In this document: positions 33,825-41,911 of the stretch, one piece after another
Position numbering within the stretch: position 1 is the first letter of the stretch
Layout: each line of letters begins with the position of its first letter
Made by a program: the position numbers and the translations under genes
The notes under the pieces: model-generated
What the model was told of the DNA's origin: nothing
What the model saw: the letters and a program-made list of their open reading frames with translations, nothing else
Databases searched by the model: none
Origin: Pseudomonadales bacterium
GTDB taxonomy: Bacteria; Pseudomonadota; Gammaproteobacteria; Pseudomonadales; Azotimanducaceae
Direction: 5' to 3'
Assembly: GCA_023300545.1 (NCBI GenBank)
Contig: JALZVT010000012.1
Location: 62,001 to 126,000, forward strand
Length of the DNA stretch: 64,000 nucleotides

Positions 33825-34760
33825 ATGGCGTTGCAAACTCTGCCCGCAAACGCAGCTACGCAAGAAATTCAAGCTGTAATGGAGCGTGATGGTGCGGCTA
33901 TTCTGACCGGCGTTATCGGTTCTGACCTGGTCGCTCAGATGACGTCTGAAGTGATGCCCTATATTGAGCGCACGCCGATGGGCGGTGATGACTTTACGGG
34001 GCAGCAAACCCAACGCACTGGTGCTTTGGTTGCGCGTACACCAACGTGTCGCGACCTGATCATGCACGAACGAATTGTTGAGTCGGCGAAAACGTTCCTT
34101 GCGCCATACACCGACAAGATCATTCTGCATCTCACCCAGACCATCTATATTCATCCGGGGCAGGGCGCGCAGGTACTGCACCGTGATCGACTGGCGTGGG
34201 GTACACAATTACCTCTGTCAATCGAACCACAGTTCAGCACCATTTGGGCCCTTACCGATTTCACGGCAGAGAATGGCGCGACCCGGGTTGTGCCAGGCAG
34301 TCACAAGTGGGGCTGGGATAAGCGCGCTGCGCGCGAAGAGATTGTGCAGGCGGAAATGTCGGCGGGCAGCGTGCTCCTGTACACGGGAAGCGTGCTGCAC
34401 TCAGGCGGTAACAACCGCTCTGCGAGCTCGCGGCTTGGGCTAAATTTAACCTACTGCCTCGGTTGGCTGCGTCAGGAAGAAAATCAATATCTGTCGTGCC
34501 CACCGCATATTGCGCGAGAGCTCGAGCCAGAATTGCAGGATATGCTGGGCTACACTCAGGGCAACTACGCGTTGGGGTACTACTCTGATCCGGAGGCGAG
34601 CGAACCCAATCGCGATATTCTGCCGCCTGAAATGGCACTGGGTCGGTGGCCCGAGTCTGCAGATGCGTTTAGTTCTACCGATATCGCAGACTCGCCCGTG
34701 CAAGCTGCGGCTGCTAGAGCTTCCGCTGTGGTGGACGCCTCACCGCCTGCTGATCAGTAA
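33825..34760 (+). CDS. phytanoyl-CoA dioxygenase (PhyH) family protein
   Basis: 311 residues. H119 and D121 in VLHRDRLAW, H192 in SVLHSGGNN and R203 in SSRLGLNLTY are the metal and 2-oxoglutarate residues. A GAGG lies before the ATG. This is a third member of the family in the window and differs from the other two in its HRD form and its Ala/Pro-rich C-terminal tail. The substrate is unknown. modB follows 40 bp downstream but is unlikely to be functionally linked. Confidence 0.83.
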   Translation: MALQTLPANAATQEIQAVMERDGAAILTGVIGSDLVAQMTSEVMPYIERTPMGGDDFTGQQTQRTGALVARTPTCRDLIMHERIVESAKTFLAPYTDKIILHLTQTIYIHPGQGAQVLHRDRLAWGTQLPLSIEPQFSTIWALTDFTAENGATRVVPGSHKWGWDKRAAREEIVQAEMSAGSVLLYTGSVLHSGGNNRSASSRLGLNLTYCLGWLRQEENQYLSCPPHIARELEPELQDMLGYTQGNYALGYYSDPEASEPNRDILPPEMALGRWPESADAFSSTDIADSPVQAAAARASAVVDASPPADQ

Positions 34761-34800
34761 CCTTGATTCAGCGTTTGTCGAATAGCGTTCGAATATTACC

Positions 34801-35472
34801 GTGATTGGTCTTGGTCCCATCTGGCTGACTATCGCTCTGGCCTGCGCAACAACCCTTGTGCTGCTGGTGTTGGGAACTCCCCTGGCTTGGTGGCTGGCAA
34901 CAACACGAAGTCGCCTTAGGCCGGTGGTGGAGGCGCTCACGGCGCTGCCACTCGTGTTGCCGCCCACGGTGCTTGGGTTTTATATGCTGGTGTTATTGGG
35001 TCCGGCGTCTGCCTTGGGCGCGTTCTGGGTGACGGTCACTGGCGAGGCGTTGACCTTTTCGTTCTCAGGTTTAGTGGTCGCTTCTGTGATCTACTCCCTG
35101 CCATTTATGGTGCAGCCGTTACAGAGCGCCTTTGAGCAGGTTGGAAGTGGACCTGTGGAGGCCGCGGCGACTCTGCGTGCCAGTCGTTGGGATACCTTAA
35201 CCTCAGTGGTGATGCCTCTTTCTGCCGGCGGTTTTCTCACGGCTATTGTGCTTACGTTTGCTCACACGGTTGGTGAGTTTGGCGTAGTGCTGATGGTCGG
35301 CGGAAATATTCCGGGTGAGACACGGGTCGTTTCGATCGCTATTTATGAGTACGTTGAAACCCTGCGTTATGGCGATGCGCATCGGTTGTCGATTGGTTTG
35401 CTACTGTTTTCATTTGCCGTACTACTGTTGGTTTATCGCAATAATCGACGTATGGCTGTGCGGGTGGCCTAA
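34801..35472 (+). CDS. modB: molybdate ABC transporter permease
   Basis: 223 residues, GTG start, five to six membrane helices. LPLVLPPTVLGFYMLVLLG and the cytoplasmic EAA-like loop EAAATLRASRWDTL match ModB. TVGEFGVVLMVGGNIPGETR is the family's characteristic C-terminal signature. It forms the channel for molybdate import and is followed after 3 bp by modC. No modA (periplasmic binding protein) lies next to it. Confidence 0.92.
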   Translation: MIGLGPIWLTIALACATTLVLLVLGTPLAWWLATTRSRLRPVVEALTALPLVLPPTVLGFYMLVLLGPASALGAFWVTVTGEALTFSFSGLVVASVIYSLPFMVQPLQSAFEQVGSGPVEAAATLRASRWDTLTSVVMPLSAGGFLTAIVLTFAHTVGEFGVVLMVGGNIPGETRVVSIAIYEYVETLRYGDAHRLSIGLLLFSFAVLLLVYRNNRRMAVRVA

Positions 35473-35475
35473 GGC

Positions 35476-36630
35476 ATGACGGAATCAGCCGACAAAGGTC
35501 GCGACACAAGCTCCGTAGCGCAGGCCTTTTTAGATATCAGCGTTGAGGCCCAACGGGGTGAGTTTCAACTGTCGACGAAGCTGCAGGTTGCCGAGGCAGG
35601 AGTGACTGCCTTGTTTGGCGCAAGCGGCAGTGGCAAGACAAGTTTGCTTCGCGTACTGGCTGGATTTGATCGAGCGACCGGCAGCATTCGGTGTGGCAAT
35701 GAGATCTGGCTCGACAGCGAGGCCGGCATCAATGTACCCACCCACCAGCGCGGTGTGGGCCTTATGTTTCAAGACGCACGCCTGTTTGCCCACCTCAATG
35801 TGGCTGAGAACTTGCAGTTTGCCCGACGGCGCGCTGCCAAGCTGCCGCAGATAGTCGATTACGACGCGGTGGTGGCTGCGTTTGAATTGGAGCCTTTGCT
35901 TGCCCGTCGTTCTACCGAGTTGTCGGGCGGTGAAGCCCAGCGCGTCGCTCTTGCGCGGACATTGCTCACCCAACCTCAGCTTTTATTGCTCGATGAGCCA
36001 CTTGCAGCACTCGATGATCAACGCAAAGCCGATTTACTGCCGTATCTTGAAACCCTGGTACGAGAATTTTCGATTCCCCTGCTGTACGTCAGTCACGATA
36101 TCGATGAAGTGGCCAGACTGGCGCCGAACATGGTTGTGCTTGAGGCGGGGGCAGTGGTGGCCCAGGGCACAACCGCTGAGCTGTTTGCGCGCCTGGATCT
36201 ACCCGAGGTGAGTGGTCGATTGGAGGCCCATGCGTTGCTTCAGGGGGTAGTGGTCGAACAGGACCAGCACTGGCAGCTGACACGGCTCTCTGTGGGCGGC
36301 CAAGAGTTGTCTGTACCACTGCGTGCGAGACTAGTGGTTGGCAATCAGGTGCAGTTGCGAGTTCGAGCTCGAGACGTTGCTCTGGCCATTGCCAAGCCTG
36401 CCGGCCTGAGTATCCGTAACGTGCTCGCAGGACGGTTGGTAGAGCTGCAGCAAAACGTCGAGTCGCCGTTCGCTGAAGCGGTGATCGAACTTTCTGATGG
36501 TAGCGTTGCAACAGGCGCAGCGTTGGGGTATTTACGTTCTCGTATTACCAGAGCGGCCGCCGCAGAGCTTCAGTTGTCGGAGGGGCAGACGATTTACGCG
36601 CTAGTAAAAACTGTCTCTTTTGATGCGTGA
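35476..36630 (+). CDS. modC: molybdate ABC transporter ATP-binding protein
   Basis: 384 residues: Walker A GASGSGKT, LSGGEAQRVALART signature, LLLDEPLAALD, and FQDARLFAHLNVAENL. The C-terminal 120 residues form the TOBE domain that binds molybdate (LRVRARDVALAI and LSIRNVLAGRL). It supplies energy for ModB. Molybdenum would serve enzymes such as aldehyde or xanthine oxidoreductases, none of which lie in this window. Confidence 0.92.
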   Translation: MTESADKGRDTSSVAQAFLDISVEAQRGEFQLSTKLQVAEAGVTALFGASGSGKTSLLRVLAGFDRATGSIRCGNEIWLDSEAGINVPTHQRGVGLMFQDARLFAHLNVAENLQFARRRAAKLPQIVDYDAVVAAFELEPLLARRSTELSGGEAQRVALARTLLTQPQLLLLDEPLAALDDQRKADLLPYLETLVREFSIPLLYVSHDIDEVARLAPNMVVLEAGAVVAQGTTAELFARLDLPEVSGRLEAHALLQGVVVEQDQHWQLTRLSVGGQELSVPLRARLVVGNQVQLRVRARDVALAIAKPAGLSIRNVLAGRLVELQQNVESPFAEAVIELSDGSVATGAALGYLRSRITRAAAAELQLSEGQTIYALVKTVSFDA

Positions 36631-36677
36631 ACCGAGTAAGGCGTTGTAGACTGACCGGCTTTGCTCGGAGTCAATTT

Positions 36678-37130
36678 GTGAGCACTATCGATGTCATGAC
36701 GCGCGAGCAGATTCTCGCTAGATTTGCCCAGTCGGTGCAGCCCTGTACGCTCTCTTTGGGTGCTGCTGGGGGAGCGGATGGCGTGGTTGATTATGATCCA
36801 CAGACGGGGCGAGTAACCATGGACTTTGAGTCGACTGCGGCGCACTGTCATTCTGGCCATGTTGTGCAGGGCGGCTTTGTTGCGGGCATGCTCGACTCGG
36901 CAATGTCGATGGCCGTAATGGCGCAATCGGGTTTTACGCGCGCGCCAGCCACCCTTGAGTTGAAAGTCTCTTACTTAAAGGGGACAACCCTGGGTGTTAA
37001 CCGGGCGATAGGCTGGGTCGTGCAGATGGGCAAAACCGTCGCTTTTGTCGAAGGCGAGCTCTATAACGCTGGTGGCGAACTGCTGGCGAAGGCCAGTTCC
37101 TCTGCGCGATTGGTGCCTGCCGTTACGTGA
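36678..37130 (+). CDS. PaaI-type hotdog thioesterase
   Basis: 150 residues from the GTG at 36678 (GGAG eight bases upstream). The hotdog core GHVVQGGFVAGMLDSAM places the general base Asp in the central helix, and ATLELKVSYLKG is the typical following strand. It should hydrolyse acyl-CoA esters. A longer frame starts at 36627 inside modC but lacks a site. Confidence 0.82.
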   Translation: MSTIDVMTREQILARFAQSVQPCTLSLGAAGGADGVVDYDPQTGRVTMDFESTAAHCHSGHVVQGGFVAGMLDSAMSMAVMAQSGFTRAPATLELKVSYLKGTTLGVNRAIGWVVQMGKTVAFVEGELYNAGGELLAKASSSARLVPAVT

Positions 37131-37209
37131 TACATTTGTCTGACACGACCGGGAGTTACTGCAATCCGGCAGCGAGAAAGAGGCGCAGCACAGCGCCAAG
37201 GTACATGGC

Positions 37210-37905
37210 GTGAGTGATTCACTAGCCTCTCAAGGCAACCTGTCAGCGAAGCTGGTGTTGCAACAGAGCCCTATTTTTGGCGGGTTGTCGGCAGAGTTAA
37301 TCGAGTTGTTAGTGGGGATGGGGCGTAACCGCAACTACGCGGTGGGAGATTTAATTTTTCGAGAGGGTGATCCCGGTGATTTCCTGCTTGGTGTCATTAG
37401 TGGGGCGGTTGATATTCGAGCCTCTTCAAGTGATGGCCAGTCACTTAATTTAAACCGCATCAACCCCGGCGAAATTATCGGTGAGATCGCCTTTCTTGAT
37501 GGTGGTCCGCGTACGGCTAGCGGTTTCGCCACTTCCGCCACTCAGTGTTTTGTCATTCCGCGAGCGCCTTTTATGGAGTTGATGCGCACGCGAGCTGAGC
37601 TGGCTATTCAGCTGTTGTTGCTCGTGTGTGAACGAGTGCGCTGGACGAGTGAACGGGTGGCTGATTTTGCCTTCCTGACGCCGCAAGCTCGATTAGGACG
37701 GCGTTTATTGCACTTGGCGGCAGAAGAGAGAGAAGTGCGTATCTCCCAAGCGGAACTGGCGAATTATCTTGGAGTATCGCGACAGGTGGTGAACGGCTAT
37801 CTGCGTGATTGGCAAGGGGAGGGTGCTGTTGTGCTCAACCGCGGTCGGATAACAATAGCGTCTTCGTCAGAGCTTGCGAAGCTAGCAGGTCTTATCCGTG
37901 AGTAA
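37210..37905 (+). CDS. Crp/Fnr-family transcription regulator
   Basis: 231 residues with an N-terminal cyclic-nucleotide-binding fold (FREGDPGDFLLGVISGAVDI, GEIIGEIAFLDGGPRTAS) and a C-terminal winged helix (ISQAELANYLGVSRQVVNGYLRD). The segment around GEIIGEIAFLDGGPRTAS matches the cAMP-binding region, so it may bind cAMP or a related nucleotide. It lacks the Fnr Cys cluster. The GTG start at 37210 has no strong site. Target genes are unknown; a CRP-like site lies at 955-970. Confidence 0.85.
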   Translation: MSDSLASQGNLSAKLVLQQSPIFGGLSAELIELLVGMGRNRNYAVGDLIFREGDPGDFLLGVISGAVDIRASSSDGQSLNLNRINPGEIIGEIAFLDGGPRTASGFATSATQCFVIPRAPFMELMRTRAELAIQLLLLVCERVRWTSERVADFAFLTPQARLGRRLLHLAAEEREVRISQAELANYLGVSRQVVNGYLRDWQGEGAVVLNRGRITIASSSELAKLAGLIRE

Positions 37906-38050
37906 AATTTCTTGCCTTAGGGGTGCGAAAAGTAATGCTGACCGCCGTCCCTGGCAGAGCAGCTGGGTGCCGACGTGCCAGTAGGCGCCCGACACAAACA
38001 ATACGTCGGTCGTGCCTGAGGGAGTGTCATCTGCTTGACACAACTCGAAC

Positions 38051-38073
38051 AAAAGCACCTTTTAAGCTTTTTT
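38051..38073. terminator. weak bidirectional terminator candidate
   Basis: AAAAGC and GCTTTT form an AT-rich stem with a nine-base loop followed by T, between the convergent Crp/Fnr and PPOX genes. The stem is weak, so confidence is low. The rest of 37906-38106 shows no gene. Confidence 0.25.
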
Positions 38074-38106
38074 AAAGTCCTTTTGAGAGTTTGGGGCTTG
38101 CTGTAT

Positions 38107-38517
38107 CTACAGTGCGTCGGGCGCAGTCAGCTCGATCCGGACATATTGACGCTTATGCAGGCGCCCGCCAATTCGAGAGGTGAAATCCAATAGCCTCGAT
38201 TGCCAGCCGTATTTGTGCCGCACAGCCTGCTCGGCAGCGATTACCTCTTTAGGCGATTCGACAAGAAATGCTTGCGCGCCCACCCATTCGCTTAACAGCT
38301 TGCCGCGCACGTCACAAAGAGCAACTTCAGCCACCGGACTGTTCCGCAGACGCTTAACCTTGCCGGCGTTAGGGTCAGAGAACATCACCAATCGCGCCTC
38401 ATCGTCAGCGAGGGGAGCAGCCCATATGGGAGTGGCCACCCGCCGGCCGTCTTTACGAAAGGTTGCAAGGCTTATGTAGCTGGCTGCACTCAGCAGCCTG
38501 TTGGTGGGGATGCTCAT
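38107..38517 (-). CDS. PPOX-class F420/flavin-dependent oxidoreductase-like protein
   Basis: 136 residues with the split-barrel flavin/F420 fold: YISLATFRKDGRRVATPIW, VMFSDPNAGKVKRLRNS and VALCDVRGK. This pattern is that of PPOX-class F420-dependent enzymes, though FMN or heme binding is not excluded. It overlaps the phosphoesterase stop by four bases and is last in the LLM-SnoaL-phosphoesterase unit. The reaction is unknown. Confidence 0.78.
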   Translation of the reverse strand: MSIPTNRLLSAASYISLATFRKDGRRVATPIWAAPLADDEARLVMFSDPNAGKVKRLRNSPVAEVALCDVRGKLLSEWVGAQAFLVESPKEVIAAEQAVRHKYGWQSRLLDFTSRIGGRLHKRQYVRIELTAPDAL

Positions 38518-40232
38518 TGGCCAGTTATCTCGAGCACAGCGTGGGCGTGGTGCACTTTACCAAATTCGTCCGTGGCCTCGACTGACAGGGTATGAACTCC
38601 TGCTGGCAGGTCGTCCGGCAGGTCTGCTTCGAACAGATGCGTAGACGGTATCGCTTGAACCCAGGATTTTTTGCTGTCGGCGTTGCGCGCGAACAGCTCG
38701 TTCACCTCTGGGTCTCGCCTTTTAGTGAGCTGCATTGGTAAGCTCGGTCCGCCATTGATCTGAAAGCTGACCGTTGATGTGGGTCCGCCGTCGAACAGGT
38801 TGACCAGCACGCCTGCGGCCGGAACCTGAGCAATGCTCATTCTGCCATCGAACAGCTCACCATGACGGAAGTCACGCATGGCGTCGGGTCGCAGTGCGTT
38901 GTGATGAACATCGAACATGATGTTCATCTGAAAATCTGCGGGTTGGCTTGCCGCTTTGAATCGCAGCGCGGCCTTGTTGCCGTCGACTTCGAGTACGTGA
39001 TAGCCATTGGGGGTGCCATCTCGCTGCCAGGTGGTAGGGATGCCGCGATCGTCAAAGGGGCCGCTCCACCAGCTGCCGCTGACGGCGGTCAAGATGTGGT
39101 GGTGGAAGGTGCCTGGACCGCGAAAGCCGTCCTCTTTGTCGAAGTAAATGTGTTCTGTGGTGTGCGTGTGACCAGCCACCGAATACAGATTGGTGCGGCC
39201 GCTTAACAGCTTGAACAGGTCGCGTCGATCTTGTGTGGTTACGCCAGGACCGTCGTCGAGTGCGGTTGCCAGAGGGGAATGCATGGTGATAAACACGAGT
39301 GTGTCGTTGGGCACCTCATCCAGGTCTGCCTTCAGCCAGTTCAACTGGGCTTTGCCAAAATTGGCAATGTAGCCGCCAGCACCACGAACGTCGCCCGGAT
39401 CACTCTCACCATTGCCTTTGTATTCGATGTTGTCGAGCACGACAAAGTGCGCGCCACCAACATTGAAGCTGTAATACGCCGGCCCGTAGATACGCTTAAA
39501 AGTTTCGAGTGAATAGCGGTCGCTCTCGGCTTTCAGGTTGAGTTCATGGTTGCCCGGTACGTTGTACCAAGGCACCCCGATCTGGCCGATGATGGCGTTC
39601 AGGCGCGGAAGAATAGAGAGATCATCAAAGCCAACATCGCCCATGGTCATGCCAAAGGCTGCGTTGGAGCCAATCAGTTCGCTGACAACGTCTTCGCGAA
39701 TGTAGTCGAGTTCTACTTCGGTTTGGGGTTGTGTATCTGCGAACAGAATGGCCTCAAAGACGCTGGGTTCGTCTTGTGCAATCAACGGGAAATCTATCCG
39801 TTCTGGCAATTCTCCGGTTGGGGCGATACCGGTGTAGCGCAACCCTTCGGGAGAACCTTTAGGTTGATGAATGTAGTAGAACTGGGGCAGGTTGTGCGGT
39901 GACACCGGCGTTTTGTAGCCGCTGGGTTTAATGACAAAAATGATCGCCTCAGCAGCGATTTCCAGTTGGTAGTTGCCACTGTCATCAGTGGTTGAAAAGC
40001 GCACGCCATCGGACACCCGCACCCCAGACAAGCCTCGTTCGTTTGGGTCTTTTAGTCGATTGTTATTGGTGTCGAGAAAGACCGTGCCTCGCGCGGTTTC
40101 CGCCAGAGCTGAATTTGACTGGATCATTGCGGCAAGCGGAGCCGTGAAAAGTGTGAGCAACAGAGCGATTCTAAGCAAGGCCTTCAAAGCCGCAAGGGTT
40201 ATCGACATTGTTGTAGAGCGTGATGATCGCAT
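38514..40232 (-). CDS. secreted calcineurin-like phosphoesterase
   Basis: 572 residues; GAGGAA precedes the ATG at 40232. A signal peptide ends near SALAETA. Residues 50-140 form a Cna-B/SdrD-like beta domain (GTVFLDTNNNRLKDP, calcium-binding-like). The metallophosphoesterase core follows: LFADTQPQ, MGDVGFD, VPGNHE, FITMHSP and VAGHTHT, giving the Asp, Asn and His metal ligands. A C-terminal Ig-like domain ends the protein. It is probably periplasmic or surface-bound and hydrolyses phosphate esters; the substrate is unknown. Confidence 0.87.
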   Translation of the reverse strand: MRSSRSTTMSITLAALKALLRIALLLTLFTAPLAAMIQSNSALAETARGTVFLDTNNNRLKDPNERGLSGVRVSDGVRFSTTDDSGNYQLEIAAEAIIFVIKPSGYKTPVSPHNLPQFYYIHQPKGSPEGLRYTGIAPTGELPERIDFPLIAQDEPSVFEAILFADTQPQTEVELDYIREDVVSELIGSNAAFGMTMGDVGFDDLSILPRLNAIIGQIGVPWYNVPGNHELNLKAESDRYSLETFKRIYGPAYYSFNVGGAHFVVLDNIEYKGNGESDPGDVRGAGGYIANFGKAQLNWLKADLDEVPNDTLVFITMHSPLATALDDGPGVTTQDRRDLFKLLSGRTNLYSVAGHTHTTEHIYFDKEDGFRGPGTFHHHILTAVSGSWWSGPFDDRGIPTTWQRDGTPNGYHVLEVDGNKAALRFKAASQPADFQMNIMFDVHHNALRPDAMRDFRHGELFDGRMSIAQVPAAGVLVNLFDGGPTSTVSFQINGGPSLPMQLTKRRDPEVNELFARNADSKKSWVQAIPSTHLFEADLPDDLPAGVHTLSVEATDEFGKVHHAHAVLEITGQ

Positions 40233-40287
40233 TTGTACGTTCCTCGGAAAACTTGCGGAGTGTTGCGGCTGTCAGTCGGTTGATGCT

Positions 40288-40776
40288 TTAAGTACGAGCA
40301 CTTTTCAAGTGATGTGACATGTCGCCTCGATTGTCGATCAGAATACGTCGCTCTATCAGATGCCAGCCGTAGGGGTCGCGTTCGAAGCGATCATGGTAGC
40401 GGCCGCCGGCAATGATGACGTTTTCATCGTGGATAGTCTGGTAGACCGTGAAATAGCTGCGGACGCTCGCGAGTTCTACGTTGTTGTCGAGCTCCATAAT
40501 GATATTACTCGTGACGTGACGAGTTCTGGGTGAGCACGCCTTATTGGCGTAAGGCACTTCGTTGCCGTCGTTGTCGTAGAAAATAATCATCTCGGAAAAC
40601 AGTTTGGTCACTGCCGCTGGGCCGCGTGTTTCCGAGCCGTCCTGATTGATAAGAGCGCCGGCTGCAAAAATATTTCCAACGGTTTCGATATCAGCAAGGT
40701 CGATCGCCTCGCAGTAGCGGTACATTGTTTCTTCGAGCACCTGGCGCGCTAGTAGTGTTTTTTCGAATCGATTCAT
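40288..40776 (-). CDS. SnoaL-like (NTF2-fold) protein
   Basis: 162 residues with the NTF2-like cone: LLARQVLEETMYRYCEAIDLAD at the start, then IITARTRHVTSN-like strand and WHLIERRILIDNRGD. Such proteins act as isomerases, dehydratases or hydroxylases in secondary and steroid metabolism. It is 55 bp upstream of the phosphoesterase gene and 37 bp downstream of the LLM gene, so the group is one unit. Confidence 0.8.
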   Translation of the reverse strand: MNRFEKTLLARQVLEETMYRYCEAIDLADIETVGNIFAAGALINQDGSETRGPAAVTKLFSEMIIFYDNDGNEVPYANKACSPRTRHVTSNIIMELDNNVELASVRSYFTVYQTIHDENVIIAGGRYHDRFERDPYGWHLIERRILIDNRGDMSHHLKSART

Positions 40777-40813
40777 GGTGGCCTCTTTCTCCTATGTATA
40801 GTGGGTTGTTGGT

Positions 40814-41818
40814 TTACGCACGCAGAGCGGCGAGGTGGGTCGCAAGATCTTGATCGTCCATATTGACAACACCAAAGCCGGTTCGACTAATGACGCCGCC
40901 CAGCCGCTTGTGCATTTGCGTCACGACATCACCCGGCTCCCCCACAATGGCGATAGTGTGCAGTATCTCGTCGGTGATCAGAGCGGCGGCTTCGGTTGTG
41001 CGGCGGTGACGGTTCAGCATGTGCAGTTCCATCTGTAAATCGCCCCAACCGTGTATATCAAGCACCGGTTTGTAGGCCTCGGTGCTGCCGTAAAAGGCAA
41101 TGCGCTCGCGAGCGCTGTTGATAGCGAGAGCCAACTGTTCTTCGTTGATGCCGGTGGCAATTATGGGCGCGTAGTCGAGTTCAAAGCCTTCGAGCTTGCG
41201 ACCTGATGTTGCGAGACCGGCTTCAATGGCTGGCAGGGTGACCTCGCGCATGTACTTTTCTGAAGAGAACGGATGCATCATCATGCCGTCGGCAATTTCT
41301 GCAGCGACTTTGGTCATTAGCGGGCCAGTGGCCGATAGCAATATTTTGGGACGCCCGGCGTCAGTGTTGTCGGGTGTGAAGGTAGCGGGCATCAGTGTGT
41401 GTTGGTAGTACTCGCCCTGAAAATCGAGACGAGTACCGTCGTACCAACAATCGAATATTGCCCCCAAGGCGTTGATGTATTCGCGCATCTGCGCGGCGGC
41501 TTTATGCCAGGGCATGCTAAAACGACGTTCAATGTGAGCTTTCACCTGAGACCCTAAGCCAAGCACAAAACGACCGTTTGAAAACGAGTTCAAATCATGG
41601 GCTTGCTGCGCCATGGTCATCGGGCTGCGCGAGAAAGCGACGGCAACAGAGGTAACTAGTTCGATGTTGCTGGTTTGCTGGGCAGCAATTGCCAAGGGCA
41701 TAAATGGGTCGTGATTGAGCTCTGGCAATTTCACGCCGTCGTAACCAAGCCGCTCGAGCCGTGCGGCTGACTCCCCGATGTGGTGCATGGCTGCGCTGAC
41801 GGGCGCATCGATCTTCAT
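40814..41818 (-). CDS. LLM-class oxidoreductase, likely F420-dependent
   Basis: 334 residues with the luciferase-like barrel: GYDGVKLPELNHDPF, SVAVAFSRSPM, FVLGLGSQVKAHIERRF and LLSATGPLM. The sequence resembles the TIGR03617-type F420-dependent group. It would need coenzyme F420 or FMN; F420 is less common in proteobacteria. First gene of a four-gene - strand unit with SnoaL, phosphoesterase and PPOX proteins. Confidence 0.82.
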   Translation of the reverse strand: MKIDAPVSAAMHHIGESAARLERLGYDGVKLPELNHDPFMPLAIAAQQTSNIELVTSVAVAFSRSPMTMAQQAHDLNSFSNGRFVLGLGSQVKAHIERRFSMPWHKAAAQMREYINALGAIFDCWYDGTRLDFQGEYYQHTLMPATFTPDNTDAGRPKILLSATGPLMTKVAAEIADGMMMHPFSSEKYMREVTLPAIEAGLATSGRKLEGFELDYAPIIATGINEEQLALAINSARERIAFYGSTEAYKPVLDIHGWGDLQMELHMLNRHRRTTEAAALITDEILHTIAIVGEPGDVVTQMHKRLGGVISRTGFGVVNMDDQDLATHLAALRA

Positions 41819-41911
41819 TCTGCCGTTCCTTATCTGTCCCCAGTCCAGACTATACCAATCGCTCGATCAACTGGCTTGGTCGCCGGCAATATTTACGGGC
41901 CGAACTCAGAG

